DNA of 47,903 bases from an uncultured Candidatus Melainabacteria bacterium (GTDB lineage: Bacteria > Cyanobacteriota > Vampirovibrionia > Gastranaerophilales > Gastranaerophilaceae). Shown here piece after piece: positions 1 through 8,398 of the stretch. Under the pieces are notes generated by a model. It ran no database searches. It was not told where the DNA came from and saw nothing but the letters and a program-made list of their open reading frames with translations. The position numbers were made by a program, and so were the translations under genes. Numbering within the stretch: the stretch's first letter is position 1; each line of letters opens with the position of its first letter. The DNA lies in contig CAKVGW010000007.1 of NCBI GenBank assembly GCA_934747325.1, positions 1-47,903 on the forward strand, in the 5' to 3' direction.

Positions 1-1079
1 TCATTAGCGTAATCATTGATTTTTTCAAAAATATAAACGATATTTTTAACTGAAACTCGTTCTCTGATTAAGCAAGTCAACAAATACTTCAAATCAGATG
101 CCGTAATGAAATCAGGAATAATATTGTCAACAAGGAAAGAATTTGTTTCTATAACTTTCTCAACATATTTGTTTATATCGTTATAGTCCATAATATCCGA
201 AACTTCACGTACAGCAATGTATTTAATTGCTTCACCTATGTATTCCGCAGGGCTCATTCCTTTAATCCAAAAATCTTTAACCTTGTCTTTTTGTATCCAA
301 ACAAGTTTTTTGCCTGTAATTTCATCAATAAGTTGATAATCATCATCCGTAAGTTTATAACCTTTCAAATCGTCTTTGTAAAAAGCCAAAAACTCTGGAA
401 AAACAACAGAGCGGAAAACTTCGATGTCATGAATTTTAATATTAAATTCATTTTGCATAAGTTCATCGCTATTATGAAAATGAATATGTGGAATTACATA
501 ACCTAAGTTTTCAGTCAATTCTTGACGAACTTTAACTGTTTCTGCTAGTAAATTATCATTTTCTTCCATTGAAATTACATCTAAAATTTCTTCAGAAAGA
601 TTGATGACAAATTTTTCTTCTTTAATTTCAGAATACATCGTTTCAGGTGAAATCTCATTTACAAGCGCTTGTTTCAAAGCTTCAAGTTGTTTAAGTTCGT
701 CTGACATTTGATTGTTTAACTGATTTTTTTCATCAGGAGAAAGATTATCACTTTCTAATTGTGATTTAATTTTTTTGATACGTTCTTTTTGATTAGATAT
801 TTTTAACTGAATTTCTTTGCATGAAGCATAAGGGCTGGATGGTGCTGCAAGCATTTTTTCCATACGATATTTAAAACTTGTAATATTTACAATATCGTCT
901 AAGTCAGTAGTGTCTTCTTCTTGTTTTTCGCGCATAAAAATACAATTAAAATCGTACGAAGTTTCTGTTTCAACTTCGTGCATTGTATATAAATCCCAAC
1001 CCGCATCGGACATTTCATTTAACAAATCTTCTAAAGCTTGTTTATCGTCAGTCGGTACAGATTTAATAACGTATTGCAT
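1..1079 (-). CDS. Soluble FlhA/SctV cytoplasmic-domain-like protein with DUF4177-like N-terminus (partial)
   Basis: I translated this by hand: the ATG is at 1079 and the frame stays open to the window edge, giving 359 codons with the C-terminus missing. Residues 1-52 look like a DUF4177 domain (GWDL core, ending in MREK). Residues about 80-140 are charged and helical, probably a coiled coil. From about residue 158 the protein follows the cytoplasmic domain of the export gates: RQELTENLGYVIPHI matches RQRVTDELGYILPNI of the SctV-type protein at 12024-14117, and LIRERVSVKNIVYIFEKIND matches LIREKVSIKDIIFVFERLCD. No transmembrane segment precedes it, whereas FlhA/SctV normally have about seven or eight. 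It starts 7 nt after the phosphorylase stop, so it is probably the last gene seen of the bamA operon. In FlhA/SctV this domain forms a nonameric ring that binds export chaperones; a free copy may be a chaperone-docking or regulatory accessory. Homology is clear, role unknown. Confidence 0.85.
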   Translation of the reverse strand, partial: MQYVIKSVPTDDKQALEDLLNEMSDAGWDLYTMHEVETETSYDFNCIFMREKQEEDTTDLDDIVNITSFKYRMEKMLAAPSSPYASCKEIQLKISNQKERIKKIKSQLESDNLSPDEKNQLNNQMSDELKQLEALKQALVNEISPETMYSEIKEEKFVINLSEEILDVISMEENDNLLAETVKVRQELTENLGYVIPHIHFHNSDELMQNEFNIKIHDIEVFRSVVFPEFLAFYKDDLKGYKLTDDDYQLIDEITGKKLVWIQKDKVKDFWIKGMSPAEYIGEAIKYIAVREVSDIMDYNDINKYVEKVIETNSFLVDNIIPDFITASDLKYLLTCLIRERVSVKNIVYIFEKINDYAN

Positions 1080-1086
1080 TTTTTTG

Positions 1087-2418
1087 TTAAACATCATCAT
1101 CCTCGTCATTAGTTCCAATTACAGCATAAACTAAATTTACGTGAGAAGGCTTACTTTCGTTGATTGAAAACGCTTCATCACAGAATTTTTGTGCAATTTT
1201 TGTTTTTTCTTCATCATTTGAATATATTGTATAAAGGTTTTCACCTTTTTTAACATATTCACCACTTTTTTTGTTCAAATAAATTCCAACGCTCAAATCA
1301 ATCGGTCTTGAACTGTTTTCTCTGCTTGCACCAAGTGCTTTAGACGCTTGCGCAATATTGAATGCGTTTATATATTGAACATAACCGCTTTTTTTTGATT
1401 CACATTCTATTTTAAAAGCCGGTAATTCAAATTTATCATAATTTTCTAAAACAGCAGTGTCACCACCTTGTGCAACAATAACCTCTCTAAACTTTTCAAG
1501 TGCTTTTCCTGAATGAATTAATTCTCGTAAATATCTTTCAGCCTCTTGTCTTGTTTCGTACATGTCTAGAAATACAAGCGCGGAAGAAGCAAAATAATAA
1601 GTAAGCTCAGCTAAATCTCCTGATTCAATATTACCCTTCAAGAATTCAATAGCTTCTATCACCTCTAAAGAATTGCCGATAGCGCGTCCTAGAGGTTCTT
1701 CCATTGAGGTCACAACTGCAATAATTGATTTATTTAAGTTTTTACCGATTTTTACCATCAATTTTGATAAATGAACAGCTTCTTCCGGCGTTTTCATAAA
1801 CGCTCCGGCACCGTATTTTACATCCAAAATCAAATTATTAGCGCCCGAAGCTATCTTTTTAGAAATAATAGAAGATGCGATTAAAACATCACTATCCGCA
1901 GTCCCTGTTAAGTTTCTAAGAGCTTGTAATTTTTTATCAGCAGGTGCTAAATCTTCTGCTTGAGAGGCTATAACGCAGTTTATTTCTTTAATTTGTTTTA
2001 CCAGATTTTCTGCGTTTAAGTCTGTTTTTAAATATGGAATAGATTCCAATTTATCAACGGTACCAGCTGCGTAACCTAATCCTCTATCAGCTAGTTTTGC
2101 AATAGGAACTCCAGCTGCTGCAAGCAATGGGATTAACGTTATTGTAACCTTATCTCCAACACCGCCGGTCGAATGCTTGTCAACAATCAAGTTTGAAAGT
2201 TCACCAAAATCTACACGATTACCTGACTCCGCTAAAGCTTCTGTAAGATATGCCGTTTCAGCTTCGTTTAAGCCTTTAAAATATACAGCCATCAACCAAG
2301 ATGCGATTTGAGCTTCGTGCGTAATTGCACCATCTAAAGATTTAACGATAAAACGAATTTCATCTTTTGTGTGAACTTTTCCATGCTTTTTTTTCTCGAT
2401 TAGGTCGATTAAATCCAT
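1087..2418 (-). CDS. pdp: Pyrimidine-nucleoside / thymidine phosphorylase
   Basis: This 443-residue protein has the full length of the family. The phosphate-binding signature KHSTGGVGD is at residues 81-89, after the helical N-terminal domain, and the C-terminal domain is complete. The enzyme cleaves thymidine, deoxyuridine or uridine with phosphate to a free base and (deoxy)ribose-1-phosphate in cytoplasmic pyrimidine salvage. Its ATG overlaps the stop of the upstream OmpH-like gene by one base (TAATG), which suggests translational coupling. I cannot separate deoA from pdp by eye. Its place between an outer-membrane chaperone gene and an FlhA-C-like gene is unusual. Confidence 0.93.
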   Translation of the reverse strand: MDLIDLIEKKKHGKVHTKDEIRFIVKSLDGAITHEAQIASWLMAVYFKGLNEAETAYLTEALAESGNRVDFGELSNLIVDKHSTGGVGDKVTITLIPLLAAAGVPIAKLADRGLGYAAGTVDKLESIPYLKTDLNAENLVKQIKEINCVIASQAEDLAPADKKLQALRNLTGTADSDVLIASSIISKKIASGANNLILDVKYGAGAFMKTPEEAVHLSKLMVKIGKNLNKSIIAVVTSMEEPLGRAIGNSLEVIEAIEFLKGNIESGDLAELTYYFASSALVFLDMYETRQEAERYLRELIHSGKALEKFREVIVAQGGDTAVLENYDKFELPAFKIECESKKSGYVQYINAFNIAQASKALGASRENSSRPIDLSVGIYLNKKSGEYVKKGENLYTIYSNDEEKTKIAQKFCDEAFSINESKPSHVNLVYAVIGTNDEDDDV

Positions 2419-2867
2419 TATTTTTTAGCACCTTTTAATTTTAAGATAACACTGTCTGAAATATCAACGCCACCAACAAAAACTCCTCTAACATCCATTA
2501 CGGCATCAAGTTTTTGTTCAACCATTACAGCTTTTGCAGCTTCTTTTATTTTTGTGAAAACTTCTTGTTCTCTTTTGTTTTTAAGAGTCACATAAGCTGT
2601 TTCTTTAGCTTTGAATTCAGCAGCTGTTTTTTCTTCAAAAGTTTGTTTTTTTAATGGTGTATCTAATCCTTTGTATTCTTTTTCTTTATCAACTAAGAAC
2701 TGTTGCATTTCTAAGCCTTTTGCATCAACTTCTTTAGTAACTTGTTTTGCATAATCGTAATTATCAATTACTTTTGCATAATCAATATATCCGATACCGC
2801 CAGCGTTAGCCATGCCTGTAAATGCCATAATAGCTAATGCTACAAGACCTAATTTTAAATTCTTCAT
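2418..2867 (-). CDS. OmpH/Skp-family periplasmic chaperone
   Basis: The start is placed at the ATG at 2867, which follows a strong AAGGAGG Shine-Dalgarno and gives a clean signal peptide (KNLK, a hydrophobic core, then MANA/GG). An upstream in-frame ATG at 2897 has neither. The mature part opens with IGYIDYAKVID, the usual OmpH opening, continues as a charged helical arm, and ends in a beta-rich VMDVRGVFVGG region typical of the family. Skp-like proteins hold unfolded outer-membrane proteins for the Bam complex. The gene lies directly downstream of bamA, the common bamA-skp order. No lpxD/fabZ/lpxA follows, unlike in proteobacteria. Confidence 0.85.
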   Translation of the reverse strand: MKNLKLGLVALAIMAFTGMANAGGIGYIDYAKVIDNYDYAKQVTKEVDAKGLEMQQFLVDKEKEYKGLDTPLKKQTFEEKTAAEFKAKETAYVTLKNKREQEVFTKIKEAAKAVMVEQKLDAVMDVRGVFVGGVDISDSVILKLKGAKK

Positions 2868-2920
2868 ACAAAACCTCCTTGTATCTATATTATACACTAT
2901 TTTTGTTGTTTTTTTAAAGC

Positions 2921-4861
2921 TTAATACATCATGTCGCCTACACCAAACGTAAAGTATCCGTGTGGTGATCCGTTTGGTCCGGGATTTGTAATTGGGAACC
3001 CATAATCAACTGATAATGGACCGATGCCCGGCATATTTATTTTTAAACCAAAACCTGCCGTAATAGCTTGAATTGGTCTGTCATATAACGTACTTGAAAT
3101 TGTTGGGTCAAATACACGACCGGCATCAACCCAGAAGGTTAATCTCAAGTTCTGCAAGAAATTAACTTTTAATCTATCAACAAACGGAATTGGAGTTGCT
3201 AATTCAGCAGAACCCATAATGAATGACGTACCTGTACCTACACCGTTTACTTTGTAACCTCTGATTGTGTAAGGTCCGCCTAAACGATAAGCCATAACTT
3301 CAGGCATATCGGAACCGTGTATTTTTAAACCGCCACGCCCTGTGAATGTCAAAGAAGATTTCTTTGCAATCGGTATGAATTTTTTAGCCATACCTGTTAA
3401 ACGTCCGTTGGTTTTTCCAAAACCGTCTAAGCCGAACGCTTCTTCATATCTAACAGAAGCCAAAGCACCATGGCGAGGGTTTATTGCAGAATCTCTGGAA
3501 TCATACGCTAAGCCTGGGGCTAATCTCAAGAAGAATCCGCCTTCCAGTTGTTTTGCACGGTCAGCAATATCTAAACCGTGAGATTTGTAAAGACTTTCAA
3601 TTTTATTGGCATCACCTTCATTTAAGTGGATGTATTCAACACCTGTTGTAAATGTGGAAGATAAATGCTTATTATAACTTAATCTGTGAGCAATAGTACT
3701 TTCAAGACCGATTCTGCGTTCAACTGCAAGTGGTATTTGATAACTTCCCAAATCTCTAAAATAAATCTTGCTCATCAAAGAATTATCAGCATTCAAGAAA
3801 TGTGGTTCAAAAAAGCTTAATTCAGCTTGATAATTCATGTGACTCTTGATTGAAGAATCGCTCATTAAAATACCGGAACCAACCATGCCTGATAATGAAA
3901 CTCTTTGGTTCATGCCACGGAAGTTATTATCTGAAATTGCCGCAGAACCAAAAGCACCTGTTGCGGAATCCAAACCGCCACCAATTGAAACGGATGCTGT
4001 TCTTTGTTCTTTTAATTCAATTGTTACATCGAATTTATCAGGGTCATCTTCTGAAACTTCAATCGTACGGTTTACGTCTTTAAATGCTTGAGTTGAATAC
4101 AATCTAACTAAATCCTGCTTAACTTGATTTTCGTTATAAACAGTACCCGGCTCAGTCATGATGTTACGCTCAATAACGTACTCTTTAGTTTTTTCATTAC
4201 CGGTAATCATGATTTTATTGATTTTACCTTCAGTAATGCTTAAGTTAAGCGTTCCGTCAGGATCATCATAGATAGAGTCTATTTTTGAAAGAATATATCC
4301 TTTAGAATAGTAGCACTGATTGATTTGCTCCATTGCTTGGTTAATTGCTGTGATATTTTGGGGTTTACCCTTCAATGGAAGCAAATATTGCATTATTTCA
4401 TCACCTGAAACAACAGTGTTACCTTCAATTGTAAAGTCTGTTACAGGGATATTTTCTTCTAAAATAATTTTTAAAGAAATCGTACCGTTAGGATTTTTTA
4501 CCGGAATAGCTTTCATTTTTTCTGTAAAATATCCTAATTTGTAAATGGTTTTCAAATCTTGTTGCATAAGGTCTTTGTCGTACAAATCACCTTTTTGCAA
4601 AGACATCTTAGATAGAATGTATTCAGGTTTAATAATATTAGAACCCAATATTTCAATATCATTAATATATGCTGTGTTGCTGTCGTAGGTTGATTCTTCA
4701 ATATAATCCAATTCTTGCTGTTCAGCGGCATTTTCTTGTTTGTAAGCATCTGCAGTAGATTTGTCTATGCCTTTAGAGTAGGCTAAATTAGGCGTCAAAA
4801 TTGCGCCTAAAACCAATGTTGTTATTAAAATTTTTTTATATAAAACGGACAACTTAGTCAA
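2921..4861 (-). CDS. bamA: BamA/Omp85-family outer membrane assembly protein
   Basis: The protein has 646 residues. It begins with TTG at 4861, seven bases after a GGAG, followed by a signal peptide (residues 1-29, ending LAYSKG). Residues about 65-290 carry POTRA repeats, for example IEGNTVVSGDEIMQYL and ITGNEKTKEYVIERNI. The rest is a 16-strand-type barrel with family features: YDSRDSAINPRHG, LGGPYTIRGYKVNG with the conserved RGY of loop 6, and a C-terminal strand ending FGVGDMMY. BamA folds and inserts beta-barrel proteins into the outer membrane, so the cell is diderm. It heads an operon with the OmpH-like chaperone. Confidence 0.93.
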   Translation of the reverse strand: MTKLSVLYKKILITTLVLGAILTPNLAYSKGIDKSTADAYKQENAAEQQELDYIEESTYDSNTAYINDIEILGSNIIKPEYILSKMSLQKGDLYDKDLMQQDLKTIYKLGYFTEKMKAIPVKNPNGTISLKIILEENIPVTDFTIEGNTVVSGDEIMQYLLPLKGKPQNITAINQAMEQINQCYYSKGYILSKIDSIYDDPDGTLNLSITEGKINKIMITGNEKTKEYVIERNIMTEPGTVYNENQVKQDLVRLYSTQAFKDVNRTIEVSEDDPDKFDVTIELKEQRTASVSIGGGLDSATGAFGSAAISDNNFRGMNQRVSLSGMVGSGILMSDSSIKSHMNYQAELSFFEPHFLNADNSLMSKIYFRDLGSYQIPLAVERRIGLESTIAHRLSYNKHLSSTFTTGVEYIHLNEGDANKIESLYKSHGLDIADRAKQLEGGFFLRLAPGLAYDSRDSAINPRHGALASVRYEEAFGLDGFGKTNGRLTGMAKKFIPIAKKSSLTFTGRGGLKIHGSDMPEVMAYRLGGPYTIRGYKVNGVGTGTSFIMGSAELATPIPFVDRLKVNFLQNLRLTFWVDAGRVFDPTISSTLYDRPIQAITAGFGLKINMPGIGPLSVDYGFPITNPGPNGSPHGYFTFGVGDMMY

Positions 4862-4923
4862 CTATCCACTCCACAGCAATGTTAAAGATATTGTAGCACA
4901 AAAATTGAAAATAAAAAAATAGA

Positions 4924-4934
4924 ATTGTAACAAT
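4924..4934. promoter_or_regulatory. ATTGTAACAAT palindrome upstream of bamA
   Basis: This is a perfect 5-1-5 palindrome about 63 bases upstream of the bamA start, in an AT-rich presumed promoter region. The same 11 bases recur at 15821-15831, and a version with a longer spacer is at 14943-14960. It may be an operator, but in AT-rich DNA chance is possible. Confidence 0.25.
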
Positions 4935-5007
4935 GTAAAATATTTTAGTGTTTGAGAATAGTTGTAAGAAAGTGGTATAAATATTCCTTACTGGATAACA
5001 CCTCACC

Positions 5008-5055
5008 CTACACAAAAGAACAGACTGACAATTTGTCAGCCTGTCTTTTGTGTAG
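5008..5055 (-). terminator. Long hairpin downstream of the 5079-6359 gene
   Basis: The arms CTACACAAAAGA-ACAGACTGACAA and TTGTCAGCCTGTCTTTTGTGTAG pair almost perfectly over about 23 bp. The hairpin lies just past the stop of the minus-strand gene ending at 5079 and upstream of bamA. There is no clear U-tract, so it may stabilise a 3' end rather than terminate alone. Confidence 0.5.
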
Positions 5056-5078
5056 TGTAATGAATGTGTTATGAAAAG

Positions 5079-6359
5079 TTATTGATTATTAATTTTATCT
5101 AGCGCTCTTGTTGCAGCGATTGCAACTTCCGGATTTGTGTCAGCTTGAGCAAGGGTGAATAATGTTGACATTTCTTCTTTGTATTCAGGTCTGTAAATAT
5201 GTCTAAGTGCATCAATTGACGCAATCTTTACGCCGGAATTAGGATTATATCTCAAGGAGTCAACAATTGCTGCCGTTCCAGGGATGTCAGTCATTGGAAC
5301 AATATTTCCGGTTTGTTTTTCTATTTCATCCGTATAAACCTTAGCTAAAATAGCCATTGTATACAAAGCATATTCTTTATTTCTTTCGGCTTGTTCCATA
5401 GGTGCAATCGTATCAGCCAGAGCTACATCTTTTTCAGTTATTGAATAAGGAAGTTTTACAGGTTGATTATTAGCTTTGCCGTTTTCCATACTTACAAAAT
5501 TAGCAATTACTTTTCTTCTCGCTTGGATTTGTTCGTCAGTCGGAGCTGCTAACTCTGCTGAATCTTTTTGGGTAATATCAATCAAACTTGAAAAAACATC
5601 TCTTACGATGTAAGGAATTGCATTATTTGAATCATCTAAAGCTACTCTAGCAATTTCTTCCATTTGTTGAGCCTGAACATCAAAATCTTCGTTTGTTAAA
5701 TTTGAAATAACTAATGGAATATCAACATCAGGTTTAATTTCTTCTCCTGGAATGATTTTAGGTTTCTTTATTCCCTTGGTTTCAGTTTCCATTACTTCAA
5801 CATCATTGCTTATATTATCAATTTTTTCTTCACCTTTTTCTGCCTCTACTGTCGTAAAATTAGGTTCAGGAACCTCAACATTTTTATTTTCTTTGTCAAC
5901 TTTTTTTTCTGTATCAACCGTTGAAGCGTTAATTTCATCTTCAGGTTTCGTTACAACTTCTTCGTTTTGTGGTTCTTTAATTTCTTCTGCAGAAGCTTTG
6001 TCATCTAATTTTTTAGGCGTTTTCTTATCAACTTCTATTTCTAATTCATTTTCCATTTTGGGTAAAATTAAATTGGTTGTTTGATAAGCAACATGAAATC
6101 CTTGTGGAAGCGGTATTTTGTTGATATTTGCCATGTCATAAGTTACAGGAACTTGTGCTTCAGGATAATCATAAATTCTATGTTCCGGCATGTTTACAGT
6201 CGGATTATCAATATTAATGCTAACAGCACTATAATTTCCATTATCATTATTTTGTGCTGTGTTAACATTTGGATTGCCGTTTACTTGTGGTTTTTGAATA
6301 TTGATTTTTACAGCATTATAATTTTGTCCGCTTATGTTACTATCTATTGATTGAACCAT
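5079..6359 (-). CDS. Hypothetical protein with N-terminal repeat, acidic linker and HEAT-like C-terminus
   Basis: I do not recognise a named family for this 426-residue protein. The N-terminus has two related 15-residue units, NYNAVKINIQKPQVN at 13-27 and NYSAVSINIDNPTVN at 42-56. Residues about 105-200 are a Glu/Lys-rich, probably disordered linker. From about residue 215 it is helical; the last 60 residues (IASIDALRHIYRPEYKEEM and PEVAIAATRALDKI) look like HEAT-type repeats. There is no signal peptide or membrane segment. The gene is monocistronic, between two hairpins. The repeat-plus-linker start resembles other lineage-specific proteins in this window. Confidence 0.75.
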   Translation of the reverse strand: MVQSIDSNISGQNYNAVKINIQKPQVNGNPNVNTAQNNDNGNYSAVSINIDNPTVNMPEHRIYDYPEAQVPVTYDMANINKIPLPQGFHVAYQTTNLILPKMENELEIEVDKKTPKKLDDKASAEEIKEPQNEEVVTKPEDEINASTVDTEKKVDKENKNVEVPEPNFTTVEAEKGEEKIDNISNDVEVMETETKGIKKPKIIPGEEIKPDVDIPLVISNLTNEDFDVQAQQMEEIARVALDDSNNAIPYIVRDVFSSLIDITQKDSAELAAPTDEQIQARRKVIANFVSMENGKANNQPVKLPYSITEKDVALADTIAPMEQAERNKEYALYTMAILAKVYTDEIEKQTGNIVPMTDIPGTAAIVDSLRYNPNSGVKIASIDALRHIYRPEYKEEMSTLFTLAQADTNPEVAIAATRALDKINNQ

Positions 6360-6457
6360 TTATTACATCCTTTCAACATCTACACTACATTTAGTTAATA
6401 CTCATCAATAATAAAATTTGCTAACATAAAAAAAATGTTTTACAAAAATTTACATAC

Positions 6458-6495
6458 AAAAAGGAAGTGCTTTTAGTCATTAGCACTTCCTTTTT
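6458..6495 (-). terminator. Rho-independent terminator after the FAD oxidoreductase
   Basis: A perfect 14-bp stem, AAAAAGGAAGTGCT paired with AGCACTTCCTTTTT, with a 10-nt loop. On the minus strand it ends in a U-run 15 bases past the stop of the gene at 6510-7886. Confidence 0.85.
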
Positions 6496-6509
6496 CTAAA
6501 TATTAGCAT

Positions 6510-7886
6510 TTATCCTCTTGCACAAATAGTTTGAGCAACATAAACGCCCGATGCTGATGCTTGAATTAAACCTCTTGTAACACCTGCTCCATCACCGATT
6601 GTGAACAAGTTTTTAACACCTTCTGTTTCAAGTTCGTTTGTTAATTTTACTCTTGCTGAATAGAATTTAACTTCAATACCATAAAGAAGTGTATATCTTG
6701 AAGCGGTTCCCGGTGCAATTTTGTCAAGCGCAAACAACATCTCAATAATACTCTTCATTTGTCTGTAAGGAATTACAAGACTCAAATCCCCTGGAGTTGC
6801 ACAGCTCAAAGTTGGAGTGATAATGCTTGATTTAATTCTATCAGGGGTTGAGCGTCTGCCTTCTAACAAATCACCAAATCTTTGAACAAGGATACCGCCC
6901 GCCAGCATGTTCGCTAGACTTGCAATATGTTGACCATAAGCAATAGGTTGTTTAAAAGGCTCTGTGAATTTCTTGCTTACAAGTAACGCAAAGTTTGTGT
7001 TATTAGTTTTGATATTTGCGTAACTGTGACCGTTTACAGTTGCAATTCCGTTATAATTTTCTTGAACAACTTCGCCGTTCGGGTTCATACAAAAAGTACG
7101 AACTTCATCGCCAAAAGTTGGTGAATAATAAACCAATTTTGACTCATATAATTTGTCTGTCAATGGGGCAAACACAGGTGCAGGAAGTTCTACACGAACA
7201 CCGACATCAACTGCATTATTTACCATACCGATTTTATTTTTTGCAAATTCATGTGTAAGCCAATCTGCACCTTCCCTGCCGGGAGCTATAATTGTGTATT
7301 CGGCTTTAATTGTTTCGCCATTATCAAGAACAATGCCTTTAACTTGTTCACATTCAACAATAAGGCTTTGCGCTGTTACATTGTTTAGAATAGTAATTCT
7401 TTCGTCTAAAAAGTCTTGCATGTGTTTAAGAACATCCAAACTACGCTCAGTTCCCAAGTGTCTTACAGGTGAATGTACAAGTTTTAATTCTGCAAGAGCC
7501 GCTTGGCGTTCAATTTCTCTAAACACTTCCATATTTGTGCCGAAAACTTCATCAGTTGCACCATGCTCTAAATACATATTGTCAGCATAGTTAATAAGCT
7601 CTTCGACTTTTTCTCGGCTCATGTAATCAACAAGGTGACCTCCAACATCAGGTGTAAGAGTCAATTTTCCGTCAGAAAAAGCGCCTGCTCCGCCCCAACC
7701 GCAAAGCAAACCGCAACGTTTACAATTTACACATTTTGGTGAACCTTCTCTTATCGGACATTTTCTTTTTTCAATTTTTTGTCCTTTTTCGATTAAAACA
7801 ACTTTCCACTCAGGACGTAATTTAACTATTTCTAAAGCAGAAAAAATACCCGCAGGTCCTGCGCCAATAATTGCAACATTGTACAT
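6510..7886 (-). CDS. FAD-dependent dehydrogenase, COG2509-type
   Basis: The 458-residue protein opens with a Rossmann FAD-binding motif, IIGAGPAGIFSAL (residues 6-18), and an acidic strand end (VVLIEKG). A cysteine-rich stretch, KCPIREGSPKCVNCKRCGLL, runs straight into GWGGAGAFSDGKL; this layout marks the uncharacterised FAD-dependent dehydrogenases of COG2509. Near the C-terminus, LFTIGDGAGVTRGLIQASASG forms the second FAD contact. The reaction is not known for the family; the cysteines could hold a metal or act in redox. The gene has AGGAG before its ATG, is alone, and ends at a terminator. Confidence 0.85.
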   Translation of the reverse strand: MYNVAIIGAGPAGIFSALEIVKLRPEWKVVLIEKGQKIEKRKCPIREGSPKCVNCKRCGLLCGWGGAGAFSDGKLTLTPDVGGHLVDYMSREKVEELINYADNMYLEHGATDEVFGTNMEVFREIERQAALAELKLVHSPVRHLGTERSLDVLKHMQDFLDERITILNNVTAQSLIVECEQVKGIVLDNGETIKAEYTIIAPGREGADWLTHEFAKNKIGMVNNAVDVGVRVELPAPVFAPLTDKLYESKLVYYSPTFGDEVRTFCMNPNGEVVQENYNGIATVNGHSYANIKTNNTNFALLVSKKFTEPFKQPIAYGQHIASLANMLAGGILVQRFGDLLEGRRSTPDRIKSSIITPTLSCATPGDLSLVIPYRQMKSIIEMLFALDKIAPGTASRYTLLYGIEVKFYSARVKLTNELETEGVKNLFTIGDGAGVTRGLIQASASGVYVAQTICARG

Positions 7887-8037
7887 TAATATTAACTCCT
7901 AAACTACCCTATTACTTACTTATAGTAAATCAAAAAATGAACAAACACAAGTTTATTAATATATACTATTTAACTATATAAGTATTACTCTCGAGAATGA
8001 TTTTTTGTATAATTCATCACATTTCTTTACATGTCGA

Positions 8038-8066
8038 TTGCTAAGAGCGTTATTTTATGCTAAAAT
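8038..8066 (+). promoter_or_regulatory. Promoter of the 50-codon gene, with overlapping inverted repeat
   Basis: TTGCTA (8038-8043), a 17-nt spacer and TAAAAT (8061-8066) preceded by TGC give an extended -10 promoter. An 8-bp inverted repeat, TTTTATGC (8053-8060) and GCATAAAA (8071-8078), brackets the -10 and could be an operator. Confidence 0.5.
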
Positions 8067-8138
8067 ACTCGCATAAAATGTGTGGAAATTAACTGATATT
8101 TATATAAATGTGTGTTACTAATATAGGAGAAAAAAACT

Positions 8139-8291
8139 ATGAAACTTATCTCTAAAGAAATCAAAACAGTTAAATCTGCATTCAACGATGAATTTGAAAA
8201 CTACTTGAAAAAGCAACAATTGAAAACCACTTTTAATGGCACAGAATTGGAATCTTTTTCTTGGTACAGAAAAGCTTTAGGACTAGCTTAA
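8139..8291 (+). CDS. Small conserved-looking protein of 50 residues
   Basis: An ATG eight bases after AGGAG opens a 50-codon frame that ends in TAA at 8289. The peptide starts MKLISKEIKTVKSAFNDEFE and ends WYRKALGLA; it is soluble, helical and mildly basic, without a signal peptide. A good extended -10 promoter upstream, the Shine-Dalgarno and a strong terminator directly after make it a real monocistronic gene despite its size. I do not recognise the family. Confidence 0.7.
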   Translation: MKLISKEIKTVKSAFNDEFENYLKKQQLKTTFNGTELESFSWYRKALGLA

Positions 8292-8347
8292 GTCTAAACT
8301 GAATCTTATTTAGTAAAGATTTTGGGAGTATGAAAATTTTAATTTAA

Positions 8348-8384
8348 GTCAGGCGCAGATTTGCTTTGCAAATCCGCGCCTGAC
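8348..8384 (+). terminator. Terminator of the 50-codon gene
   Basis: A 17-bp GC-rich stem, GTCAGGCGC-A-GATTTGC pairing with GCAAATC-C-GCGCCTGAC, with one mismatch and a short loop. It is followed by a T-rich stretch 57 bases past the stop at 8291. Confidence 0.75.
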
Positions 8385-8398
8385 TGCTTTATATTTTA

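Noticed and set aside
5752..6350. Plus-strand open frames opposite the 5079-6359 gene
   Set aside because: They mirror the Glu/Lys-rich codons of the real gene as Ser/Phe-rich shadows, with no Shine-Dalgarno.
7153..7590. Plus-strand 145-codon frame opposite the FAD oxidoreductase
   Set aside because: Antisense shadow of a well-conserved enzyme; no ribosome site or family.
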